Source of the DNA: Lysinibacillus odysseyi
Lineage (GTDB): Bacteria; Bacillota; Bacilli; Bacillales_A; Planococcaceae
Assembly (NCBI GenBank): GCA_014595895.1
Contig: JABUKB010000001.1
Coordinates: forward strand, 1,178,001 to 1,242,000
Reading direction: 5' to 3'
DNA: 64,000 bases
Every line of letters starts with the position of its first letter. Within the stretch, counting starts at the first letter, position 1. Below, piece after piece: positions 54,638 to 63,057 of this stretch. A program made the translations under genes and the position numbers. The notes beneath the pieces were generated by a model. It ran no database searches and was not told the DNA's origin. It saw only the letters and a list, made by a program, of their open reading frames with translations.

Positions 54638-55282
54638 TTAATCAAAATCTAAATAGCCATTTTTCACTGCAAATTTCACTAAATCAGGACGTGTTTTCAG
54701 TTGTAGCTTATCCATGATTTTCGATTTATGGGATTCTATCGTCTTGACTGAAAGAAATAACTTCTCCCCTATTTCCCGGTTGGTATAGCCTTTAGCCAAA
54801 TAAGATAACACTTCTTGTTCACGACCCGTTAATTTTTGCAAATCACTCTCGTTGGCATCTGATTTTTTCATATATTCTTCTAATAAAAGTTTAGTAGCAT
54901 TCGGGTATAGGTAAGCCTCTCCACGATGAACTGTGCGAATGGCTTCAATTAAATCATTTTCGTGATAACTCTTTAATAAGTAGCTAGATGCTCCCGCCTG
55001 TAATGCGTGGAATAAATATTCTTTTCCTTCATGCATTGTTAAAACGATAATTTTCATGTTATTATTCGCTTCATTAATTTGCTTTGTTGCTACAAGACCG
55101 CTCTTCTTTGGCATGTTTAAATCCATGATGATGACATCAGGGTTTATTTCTAATGCCTTTTGAACGACTTCTTCCCCGTTTTCCGCTTCATCTATTACTT
55201 TCATGTCCGTTTGACTATTAATCATGTGTTTAATTCCTGAGCGTACTATGGCATGATCATCAGCAAGCAATACTGAAATCAT
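54638..55282 (-). CDS. NarL/FixJ-type response regulator
   Basis: 214 residues. Receiver domain about 1-120 with Asp in DVIIMDLNMPKKSG and Lys in YLLKSYHE. LuxR-type HTH about 148-210 with LTGREQEVLSYLAKGYTNRE and KTIESHKSKIMDKL. First gene of the regulator-kinase operon. Its upstream region holds five TAGGG motifs, consistent with autoregulation. GGAGGTG precedes the ATG. Confidence 0.9.
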   Translation of the reverse strand: MISVLLADDHAIVRSGIKHMINSQTDMKVIDEAENGEEVVQKALEINPDVIIMDLNMPKKSGLVATKQINEANNNMKIIVLTMHEGKEYLFHALQAGASSYLLKSYHENDLIEAIRTVHRGEAYLYPNATKLLLEEYMKKSDANESDLQKLTGREQEVLSYLAKGYTNREIGEKLFLSVKTIESHKSKIMDKLQLKTRPDLVKFAVKNGYLDFD

Positions 55283-55378
55283 ATTTGCACCTCCTAAATT
55301 CGAACTTTACGAAAATATCATACCATATTTATAGTTAATTTTGGATAAACCTAGGATATTTTGTTTAAATTGACAGTA

Positions 55379-55457
55379 TAGGGCTAATAACTCATGAATA
55401 TAGGGAATGACATAGGGCAGAATAGGGATTTTTTCAAAAAGACTTAGGGGTTTCCCT
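55379..55457. promoter_or_regulatory. Five TAGGG motifs between regulator gene and GAF-EAL gene
   Basis: TAGGG at 55379, 55401, 55413, 55423 and 55446. The last forms the dyad TAGGGGTTTCCCTTA, which matches the reverse complement of the 52144 site (TAGGGGTTTTCCCTA). Placed to affect both divergent genes. Confidence 0.65.
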
Positions 55458-55540
55458 TATAGTGATAGTAATTATTAATTGTAATAATAGTAAGTAAGAA
55501 TATCTCAGCAATTCCATAAATTTTCTGAAAAGAGGGAAAA

Positions 55541-56875
55541 ATGATGATAACAGTTCAGAAATCCTTATTTGAGAATCAAACAGCTATTATTCAAATGATT
55601 TCATCCGGTATGCCATTAAAAAAAATATTAACTTTTCTTATGGATAGCATTGAAAATTCTGGTGATTCTTTTGGTTGGCACGGGGCCATTATGCTATACA
55701 ATCCTCTGCTCAATCAATTAGGCGAAACGGTGAGTTCCTCTCTCCCTATAAACTTTATAAACTCGATTGAACCAGTAGAAGTCAGTCCTTATGGAGGTGC
55801 ATGTGGAACTGCTGCCTTTTTAAAGCAGCCTGTTACCGTAACGGATATTGAAAGCAATCCACTTTGCGAAAAGGATCGGCATACTGCAATTGTACATGGG
55901 CTTCGCGCTTGCTTTTCAATACCTGTTCTGTCTTCAAAAAAAGAATTAGTAGGAATAATCGCACTTTACAGCAGAGAAGTGGGAAAACCAAATGAAGAGA
56001 TATTGAATGCAGTGGATTTTTACAGTAAGCTAGTTTCTTTGGCAATAGAGATTTCAAATAGCAGTACAAATCGTTCTTTCCAATATTCATTCGAAGGAAA
56101 TAAGTGTTTAAACGGAAGCAATGAAAAAGTGCTTATTGAATTAAATACAGCCTTAGAAAGTGAAGAATTTGAAGTATATTACCAACCCTATTTTGGTGTA
56201 AACGAACAGTTGCTAGGGGTCGAAGCCCTTATTCGCTGGAATCATCCTCATTTAGGATTGTTGTCACCAGCCTCTTTTCTATCCATTGCTGAGGAAACAG
56301 GATTTATTCTTGACATAGAAAAATGGGTTTTAACTCAATCGATTTACAAATTGAAAAAGCTGCATCAATCTGGTTGGCCTGACCTAAGCCTTTCGGTTAA
56401 CATTTCTGCTCAACAATTTGACAATCCTCGTTTTCCCGAAGTGGTGGCAGAGCTCTTGGAAAGGATGTCCTTTCCACCGAGAAATCTTACTTTGGAAGTA
56501 ACGGAACGCTTCCTTATTCATCAAGAAAATATCGATATTGTCAATCGTCTTAGAGCAATTGGCATTAAATTATCGATTGATGATTTTGGCACTTCTTATT
56601 CTTCCTTTCAATATTTGAAAGACTTAAAGGTTGATGAAATAAAGATTGATCGCAGCTTTATATCAAACTTAGAAATGGATAAGATTAGTCAAAAAATAGT
56701 GAAAATGATCATAACGCTCGGTCATCAATTGAACTTAAATATTGTCGCTGAAGGTGTTGAAACACAAAAACAACTCCAAATATTAAAGAAAATGAAATGC
56801 GATTCAATCCAAGGGTTTTTGTTTAGTAAACCCATCCCGTTTGATCACTTTAAAAAAATGTCATTCACTAAATAA
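55541..56875 (+). CDS. GAF-EAL cyclic-di-GMP phosphodiesterase
   Basis: 444 residues, cytoplasmic. GAF domain about 15-180 with SPYGGACGTAAFLKQPV and ACFSIPVLSSKKELVGII. EAL domain about 200-440 with EALIRWNHP, NISAQQF, EVTERFL, DDFGTSYSS and AEGVET, all of the catalytic set. There is no GGDEF domain. It should hydrolyse c-di-GMP to pGpG under GAF control, favouring motility. That fits the adjacent chemoreceptor and shared TAGGG motifs. AGAGGG precedes the ATG. Confidence 0.87.
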   Translation: MMITVQKSLFENQTAIIQMISSGMPLKKILTFLMDSIENSGDSFGWHGAIMLYNPLLNQLGETVSSSLPINFINSIEPVEVSPYGGACGTAAFLKQPVTVTDIESNPLCEKDRHTAIVHGLRACFSIPVLSSKKELVGIIALYSREVGKPNEEILNAVDFYSKLVSLAIEISNSSTNRSFQYSFEGNKCLNGSNEKVLIELNTALESEEFEVYYQPYFGVNEQLLGVEALIRWNHPHLGLLSPASFLSIAEETGFILDIEKWVLTQSIYKLKKLHQSGWPDLSLSVNISAQQFDNPRFPEVVAELLERMSFPPRNLTLEVTERFLIHQENIDIVNRLRAIGIKLSIDDFGTSYSSFQYLKDLKVDEIKIDRSFISNLEMDKISQKIVKMIITLGHQLNLNIVAEGVETQKQLQILKKMKCDSIQGFLFSKPIPFDHFKKMSFTK

Positions 56876-56939
56876 AAGAAATATGGAGCGACGATTATGT
56901 TTTTTGAAAACACTGGCAGATTAACGGCAATGCCAATGT

Positions 56940-56999
56940 AAAAATGTCCAATAGGGATTACAGTTTTTGTTTCATCTGCTTTATCTATTGGGCATTTTT
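56940..56999 (+). terminator. Terminator of the GAF-EAL gene
   Basis: Stem AAATGTCCAATAG / CTATTGGGCATTT with a long loop and a T5 tail. The sequence TTTTTATACCGTAA just after it equals the inner end of the 235-bp element at 32563-32797. Confidence 0.6.
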
Positions 57000-57091
57000 A
57001 TACCGTAACATCATTTCCCTGTTTCTAAACGAACTAACTTCAGTACAATCACTCTTACATAACATATTTACAGCCACTACCAGATGTTTAA

Positions 57092-57126
57092 TAAAAACAA
57101 GAAGACACATTGATATGTCTTCTTGT
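57092..57126 (-). terminator. Terminator of the nrd operon
   Basis: ACAAGAAGACA / TGTCTTCTTGT stem with T5 on the minus strand, 12 bases after the nrdF stop. Confidence 0.82.
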
Positions 57127-57137
57127 CAAAAAATATT

Positions 57138-58100
57138 TTAAAATTTAAACGTCTCATCAGTAATCGGCGCTACTTTTGCCACGGCATAGGTAGCACCTTT
57201 TTGGCTGAAGAAATCATACGTAGATCCCGTATTGGCAATCCCGTTCATCACAATCGGGTTAATTTCTTCGTCTGGGAACATCGTTTCAAGTCCAAGGTTC
57301 ATCAGTGCTTTGTTGGCATTGTAGCGAATATACGCTTTTACTTCCGGCGAAAGCCCTGTTTCCGCATATAAATCTTCTGTATATTTCATTTCATTTTGAT
57401 ATAAATCCAGTAAAAATTCGTAGCCCCACAGCTTTAACTGTTCTTGCTTTTCTTGAGGGAACGTTTTAAAAATATTTTGCGCGAAGAATCCCACTGCCAC
57501 GCCATGAATCGATTCATCACGCAGAATGAGTGAAATAATTTCCGCGCTGTTCCGCAGCTGCCCTTGCCCGCCTAAATATAACGGATAAAAGAAGCCTGAG
57601 TAGAATAAAAAGCTTTCCAGCATAACAGAGGCAAACATCGCCTTCCATAATGATTCAGGATTATTTTCTTCAATTGCGCTATATACTTCCGCTATTTTCG
57701 TCGCTTTGTATTGCAAAAACTCATTTTTCTTTACCCATTCAAAGATGTCTTCAATTTCTGAATTCGTACATAACGTGGTAAAAATATAGGAATAGGATTT
57801 GGCATGAATGGCCTCGAAAGAACCAAAGACCGTGAGAACTGCTTTTTCCTGCAAGTCGGGTGTGAAACGAGCGATTTCATTCATGCCGATATTTGTTTGA
57901 ATAGTATCTAGCAGTGTCAACCCGCCGAACACCTTTTTGTATGTATCCTGATGTTCAAATTCCTTCCACTGCTTGACATCTTTACTGACCGCAATTTCTT
58001 CGGGGAACCAAATTTGTTTCCATTGCTGGTCCCAGAAGATTTGTGCTAACTCGGATGTGGGGCGGTTCCAGTTAACCGCCTCATATACTAAATTTGACAT
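57138..58100 (-). CDS. nrdF: Ribonucleotide reductase class Ib, small subunit NrdF
   Basis: 320 residues from the ATG at 58100 with AGGAG eight bases upstream, overlapping the end of nrdE by 13 bases. The di-metal ligands are spread as in class Ib: Asp in LTLLDTIQT, Glu and His in GSFEAIHAKSYS, later Glu in ESFLFYSGF and ESIHGVAVG. The radical Tyr is expected in HAKSYSY. It carries the manganese or iron tyrosyl radical, with NrdI supplying the oxidant for the manganese form. Last gene of the operon. Confidence 0.9.
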   Translation of the reverse strand: MSNLVYEAVNWNRPTSELAQIFWDQQWKQIWFPEEIAVSKDVKQWKEFEHQDTYKKVFGGLTLLDTIQTNIGMNEIARFTPDLQEKAVLTVFGSFEAIHAKSYSYIFTTLCTNSEIEDIFEWVKKNEFLQYKATKIAEVYSAIEENNPESLWKAMFASVMLESFLFYSGFFYPLYLGGQGQLRNSAEIISLILRDESIHGVAVGFFAQNIFKTFPQEKQEQLKLWGYEFLLDLYQNEMKYTEDLYAETGLSPEVKAYIRYNANKALMNLGLETMFPDEEINPIVMNGIANTGSTYDFFSQKGATYAVAKVAPITDETFKF

Positions 58101-60517
58101 GCGACACACTCCTCAATCGAAAGTAAACGCTGACGAACATAATAAATCGATTTTATGCCCTTCATCCAGGCATAAATATAAATTTTCGCTAGTTGCTCCG
58201 TTGTCCATTGATCCGTGACATAGAGAGTCATTGAGATTCCCTGATCGACATGCTTCTGAGCAGCTGCATATAAATCAATCAGCTCATACGGGTTCACGTC
58301 ATATGCTTCTGTATAAAGGGATGCATTGTCATTCGTCAAGAAAGGCATAGGATAAATGGTGCGGCTATCTGCATAATCCCGAACCTCCACACGTTCTGTA
58401 ATAGGAGATAGAGAGGCAGTGCATGACCTAATATAGGAGATACTCCCCGTAGGCGCAATAGCCAGCCTATACGAGTGAAATAATCCGTATGTTTGTACGT
58501 CTTCTTTTAATTTCTCCCACATTTGTTTCGTAATAATCGGCACATGACCAAGCGCTTTTAATACGGTTGCTGACAATTCTTTCTCTTCTTTTTCTGTATA
58601 TAAATCAAAGTAAACGCCGGAAGCATAATCGCTATCTTCAAATTGATGGAATGTTTCCTTTCGTTCCTTGGCAATTTCCATCGATGATTGTAACGAATAA
58701 TAGTTCATCGCTTCCATAAAGCTATCCATAAAATCAATCGATTCCTTCGACCCGTATCGAAGACCTTGTGACATTAAATGCCCATGCAAATTCATTAAAC
58801 CTAAACCGACTGCATGCATTTTCTGATTGGCAATGCTGACAGACGGAACATTGATAATATCAGTCATGGTAGACACACTCGTTAACAGTCGCATCGCTGT
58901 ATCCACTAACCTGCCGAAATCCTGCTCTTTTGTAGCAGCATGGATATCAAGTGATCCAAGATTGCACGATACATCAAGCCCATATTCATTCGGCTGGTTT
59001 TGATCCGTAATAACGCTCGTTTTTTGTACTTGTAAAATTTCTGTCCTTTTCGTTCATATGAATTCGCTACATTCATACCGCTTTACAGCAGCTATATGTC
59101 ACCATATAGAGCAGACTATATCATTACCTTCAGCTCTACCTGCTAAGGTACTCTGTTTTTCCCTTTATGAATTATCCCTATTTTTCATTCGGGCCTCGCT
59201 TGAGGGGTACTCTACTCGCTTCTTCACTAGCGTTTTTCAGCTAGCTATGCTTTCGATAGTCGTTAGGCTTTTATTCTATTTTCTAAATAGAAATTTAGCA
59301 CGGGATTATCTTTCTTCAAAGACTTCCCCCGTTTAACAGAGTTTTCGACTAGAATTTCTTCTAGAAGGTGCTAATCATCAACACAGGTTGGACATTTTCA
59401 CCCGCCCGATTCCTTTCAGCGGATGAACGTTATTCACATTATCATCAAAAATCTCAAACGGATAACCCGATTCAAATTGTGCCTTCTTTACTTCCGTATA
59501 TAACTTACGGGCATTGATTCGTTTTAACTTACGGATTTTTGGATGATCCAGCAGTTCATAATACATTTCTGTTATGCTGATTTCACTCATGCGTTTCCCG
59601 TATTCCTTGTAAATATCATACGAGCTAAAGAGTACGATATCTTTATCACGTTTCATCAGTTCAAAGAAAATATCCGGAATGATAATTCCTGTCGACAAGG
59701 TAGCCAGACGAATCTTATCGTCCGCATTTGGCTTTTTACTGGATATAAAGTTTTCAATATCCCCGTGGAAAATGTTTAAATAGACGACTCCCGAACCATT
59801 ACGCTGTCCAAGCTGATTCGAATAACTAAACGAGTTTTCAAGTAGTTTCGCTACCGGCATGACACCACTTGCCCGGTTCAGAATTCCTTTAATCGGGTCT
59901 CCCAGTGGACGCAAGTCTGTTAAATTTACGCCAACACCCCCGCCCAGCCTTGATAGCTCTAGGCAATAGCCGATATTTTCAGCAATGCTGTTCATGGAGT
60001 CATCCATCGATAATTTAAAGCAGCTTACTAACTCTCCGCGTGCTTGTTTGCCGCTATTCAGTGCTGTCGGTGTAGCAGGTTGATACGATGTCATGAACGC
60101 TTCAACTGCACGCTCTGCCAGTTGTTGATCACCTTGTGCTAAATACAGGGCAATAATGACAATACGGTCCTCATATTTTTCCAGGATTTCCTCGCCATCT
60201 CGACTTTTCATCGCATAGCTTTCATAAAACTTGGAAGCACTCATAAACGAAGGAAAGCGGAATTTATAAGCATAGGCTTTTTTATACAATTGTTTAATAA
60301 AATTCATTGGATACAGTTCAATAAAAGCTCGTTCATAATAGCCTTCGTCGACTAAATAGCGTACCTTTTCTTCGATATCGATAAAATAGCGCATCCGCAC
60401 ATTCACATTTTCTAAAAAGTAGCGTCTTGTTGCTTCTTTGTCTTTTGCTAAATCGAGATTGCCTGTGGAGCGGTACGTATTCAGCACTTCATTGTTCAGT
60501 TTTAAGTATTGTTTCAA
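58088..60517 (-). CDS. nrdE: Ribonucleotide reductase class Ib, large subunit NrdE, split by a group I intron
   Basis: Exon 1 is 60517-59381 (379 codons) and exon 2 is 59044-58088 (318 codons), giving 697 residues, the normal NrdE length of about 700. Exon 1 ends MSNLC, the active-site thiyl-radical cysteine. Exon 2 resumes TEILQVQKTSVITD and has the partner cysteine in DVSCNLGSL and the C-terminal redox pair in EECVACQI. Without splicing a TGA follows the cysteine codon directly. TTG start after GAGGG, overlapping nrdI by four bases. Read as two ORFs it would look like a broken gene. Confidence 0.88.
59045..59380 (-). ncRNA. Group I self-splicing intron in nrdE (336 nt, no ORF)
   Basis: The intron RNA has the group I core: Q-like AATCCCGTGCTAA, R-like AACGACTATCGAAAG (at about 59253-59267) and S-like GATATAGTC (about 59114-59122), where GACTA and TAGTC form P7. 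P1 is exon GTGT paired with GCAC at intron position 10-13, with the expected U-G pair at the 5' splice site. Exon 1 ends in U and the intron ends in G. Joining restores the NrdE frame. No homing endonuclease is encoded. Confidence 0.88.
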
Positions 60518-60882
60518 GTGAATCCCTCTTTCATCATTTTCATATAAAACGATTGAATAATGGCATAGTCTTCGGCAGTTCCGCGTAAATCCAGTTTCCG
60601 TACAAGGGGAATTTGATATTGACTCGCTAAAATATCACCGGCACGTCCGAAATGAGCATGACCAAAATTCCGGTTCCCGCTGACAATGACGCCTTTACAA
60701 TTTGCCGCATTTTTCACCATAAATTGTTCAGTAATGGCCGGTACTGTCCCGAGACCATCTGTATAGGTAAACAATAAAAACGGTTTTGCAACATGTAAAT
60801 TTGGTGATAGCTCTATGGTCTCCGCTTCAATTTTAGAAAGGACAAACTGGATATTCCCTGTACGGCTTGTATAGGCAATCAC
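60514..60882 (-). CDS. nrdI: NrdI flavodoxin-like protein
   Basis: 122 residues of the NrdI family: FMN-binding start IAYTSRTGN, then FTYTDGLGTVP and SGNRNFGHAHFGRAGD. It reduces oxygen to the oxidant that builds the Mn(III)2 tyrosyl radical of NrdF. GTG start overlaps the nrdH stop (GTGA), and its own end overlaps nrdE. Confidence 0.9.
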   Translation of the reverse strand: MIAYTSRTGNIQFVLSKIEAETIELSPNLHVAKPFLLFTYTDGLGTVPAITEQFMVKNAANCKGVIVSGNRNFGHAHFGRAGDILASQYQIPLVRKLDLRGTAEDYAIIQSFYMKMMKEGFT

Positions 60883-61103
60883 TTGGCTACAGCCTCGATC
60901 TGCTGTAAAATACGCGGCATTTCTGCAATCAGCTCACCGTTAATTTCTAAAATAGGAACACTTGAAAAGCCTGCCGATTGGATGCGTTGCAACGCTTCTG
61001 TTTCCTGGTCAATATTGATGATTTCCGCTTGAAGATTAGCTTCCTCTAATTCAGATTTCACCCAAAGGCATTTTGGACAGATTGTTTTCGTATAAAGTTT
61101 CAT
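60879..61103 (-). CDS. nrdH: NrdH-type glutaredoxin
   Basis: 74 residues from the ATG at 61103, six bases after AGAGGA. The ATG at 61121 lacks a ribosome binding site. The thioredoxin fold has the redox motif CPKC (MKLYTKTICPKCLW) and the cis-proline loop FSSVPIL. It would supply electrons to NrdE. First gene of the operon, 90 bases after the riboswitch-linked terminator. Confidence 0.85.
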   Translation of the reverse strand: MKLYTKTICPKCLWVKSELEEANLQAEIINIDQETEALQRIQSAGFSSVPILEINGELIAEMPRILQQIEAVAK

Positions 61104-61193
61104 GACGATTCCTCTTTTCATAGTATTTTGGAGGGGATTCCCCTCGTTTGATTGATGATATTGAGAAATAGTAATGCGCAGTTACTTTTCCCA

Positions 61194-61225
61194 AATAAAA
61201 AAGCTGCCTTTCTTAAAAAGGCAGC
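61194..61225 (-). terminator. Riboswitch-controlled terminator before nrdH
   Basis: GCTGCCTTT / AAAGGCAGC stem with TTTTTTATTT tail on the minus strand, between the cobalamin aptamer and nrdH. It can act as a premature terminator when the vitamin is bound. Confidence 0.85.
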
Positions 61226-61274
61226 CAGAAATGGAAACGCAAAAAATCTCGTCCCCATTTCCCATACCCCGAAG

Positions 61275-61452
61275 AAATGTACGTCATTTAGTACGGCAGG
61301 TCTCCTGGCTTTGCTTCCACCTCAGACAGCCTTCCCGTACAATCATCGTACAGTGGCATGTTTGTCTTCGTCAGCATTTACAGTTGCGGGGACAGCGTCG
61401 GAATTGCACCGAACTTCCCTTTTAAACTACATTTAGTAGTACCGTTACTAAA
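61275..61452 (-). promoter_or_regulatory. Cobalamin (B12) riboswitch controlling nrdHIEF
   Basis: The minus-strand RNA contains the aptamer core in order: GGGAAGTTCGGTGCAATTCC, GACGCTGTCCCCGCAACTG, ATGCCACTG, GGGAAGGCTG and the B12 box AGCCAGGAGACCTGCC. These match the cobalamin family closely. The downstream terminator suggests repression of the B12-independent reductase when cobalamin is available. Confidence 0.93.
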
Positions 61453-61578
61453 AAACACAATATATTGATATGGGCTAGTATAGCATGTCCTGAGTTTTCC
61501 TGTAAAGGTGAAAAATAGCTTACAAGAAGTAGACTTATATACTCCATTCCACCTATTCGAATAACGTAAAAAATAATA

Positions 61579-61622
61579 CCCCCCGACTAGCTCCGCTTTT
61601 TCAGAGTCCACTAGTCGGGGGG
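61579..61622 (-). terminator. Terminator of dps
   Basis: CCCCCCGACTAG / CTAGTCGGGGGG stem with a T-rich tail on the minus strand, 15 bases after the dps stop. Confidence 0.82.
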
Positions 61623-61636
61623 ATATTTTAAGTGAA

Positions 61637-62080
61637 TTATTTATCTAAATATGCAGATAACATCCATGTGTGCTTTTCTAAGCTCTGGAACTGACCATTT
61701 AATAAATCCTCCGTACGGTCGTCGCCCTCTTCAGAAGCTAGCTCCATCGCTGAATTTAATAATGTCATGATATTTTTAAAATCATCAATTAGAGCAGCGA
61801 CCATTTCTTCGGCACCTTCATTGCCAGATGCTTCATCAACAACGGAAATTTCTAAATGCTCTTTTAAAGTAGCAACAGGTTTCCATCCTTTTGATAAAAT
61901 ACGTTCTGCTAAATCATCTAGATTTAATGTGACTTCATTGTAAAGTTCTTCAAATTTTGCATGTAATGTAAAGAAAGAAGGACCGCTTACATACCAGTGA
62001 TAATTGTGCAATTTTGTATACAAAACGGACCATGATGCTACGATTTCATTTAACTGTGTATTTAATTTTTTCTTTGCCAT
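61637..62080 (-). CDS. dps: Dps-family ferritin-like DNA-protection protein
   Basis: 147 residues forming a four-helix bundle. The inter-subunit ferroxidase ligands are in NYHWYVSGPSFFTLH and KFEELYNEV plus DDLAERI. It stores iron using hydrogen peroxide and protects DNA. GAGGTG precedes the ATG. An inverted repeat GTGAACA / TGTTCAC lies in its leader (about 62122-62150). No PerR box was found. Confidence 0.9.
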   Translation of the reverse strand: MAKKKLNTQLNEIVASWSVLYTKLHNYHWYVSGPSFFTLHAKFEELYNEVTLNLDDLAERILSKGWKPVATLKEHLEISVVDEASGNEGAEEMVAALIDDFKNIMTLLNSAMELASEEGDDRTEDLLNGQFQSLEKHTWMLSAYLDK

Positions 62081-62256
62081 ACAATCACCTCATAGAATTT
62101 TTAATTGCTAATAAGTACCGCGTGAACATTTTCAAGAAAGAACTGTTCACTTTCTACTAGTAATTTTCACTACTTTTATAAATCCTAAACATATAATCGA
62201 TAAGAGAGTCAATTCTAAATATTCTGATTATTTGGGGTTTTACAGTACTGTATGGC

Positions 62257-62871
62257 TCATGCTTCTTTACCGATTTTTTTACTCAAGATATTTTTAAAAT
62301 AAAATAATGAAGGCTGAATGATGTAACCTGTCCCAAGTGCTAGCACTACCGTACCTAAGCCGACTGGACCACCTAGTAGCCACCCTGACGCAGCGGCAAA
62401 CACCTCCATTACCATGCGCCCTGTACGGACCGAATAGCCTTTGCTGGCGATGATCATCATGACCGTATCGCGCGGGCCTGCTCCCAGACTGGCTGATATA
62501 TATAGACCGCAACCGATGCTCATCACAAAAAAGCCTAATATAAAATATGTAAGTTCAAACATAACAAGCGATGTATTTGGTAAGAGCCAATTAAAGAAAT
62601 CAATAAAGGTCCCAATAAGTAACATATTCAGCCAAGTCGCAACCGGTGGCCATGCTTTTAAATAGATGGACGTAGCGATGATGATGAACAAACCTGTCAG
62701 GATAGTCCACATGCCGATGGTCAATCCAATTTGCTTAAATAAACCTATATGCAACACATCCCACGGAGAGGTTCCAAATGCTTTTCCTTTAATCGTCAAT
62801 GTGATGCCTAAAGACATCACAATAAGTCCTACAAAGAAAAATCCCCAGCGCCATTTAAATTCGTTTGACAT
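62257..62871 (-). CDS. YczE/YitT-type integral membrane protein
   Basis: 204 residues from the ATG at 62871, preceded by AAAGGGGG. The upstream in-frame stretch to 63006 has no ribosome binding site. Six membrane segments, with GTSPWDVLHIGL and SLGAGPRDTVMM, the paired YczE-family motifs in each half. In Bacillus subtilis YczE is needed for surfactin or siderophore-type synthetase output. The mechanism is unknown. Confidence 0.82.
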   Translation of the reverse strand: MSNEFKWRWGFFFVGLIVMSLGITLTIKGKAFGTSPWDVLHIGLFKQIGLTIGMWTILTGLFIIIATSIYLKAWPPVATWLNMLLIGTFIDFFNWLLPNTSLVMFELTYFILGFFVMSIGCGLYISASLGAGPRDTVMMIIASKGYSVRTGRMVMEVFAAASGWLLGGPVGLGTVVLALGTGYIIQPSLFYFKNILSKKIGKEA

Positions 62872-63004
62872 TGCAATTCCCCCTTTCCTTGCAATCATTT
62901 TTCTATTAAAAGTTACATAAGTTTTATTATAATCGTTATTTTCATATAAGGAAAATATTGTTTTATAATCTAGTAAATAGCAGTAAAAATCTATTTCATC
63001 CCAC

Positions 63005-63046
63005 AAAAAAACTACTCACTTCCCGAAAACTAGGGAAATAAGTAGC
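63005..63046 (-). terminator. Terminator of the SLH-protein gene
   Basis: CTACTTATTTCCC / GGGAAGTGAGTAG stem with T7 tail on the minus strand. Confidence 0.78.
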
Positions 63047-63057
63047 TTTTCATGAGA

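Noticed and set aside
58088-60517. nrdE as two separate genes or a pseudogene
   Set aside because: The pieces join in frame to normal NrdE length across an insert with group I intron core elements, and exon boundaries obey the U/G rule.
62081-62256. PerR or Fur box before dps
   Set aside because: No sequence close to TTATAATNATTATAA or a Fur dyad.
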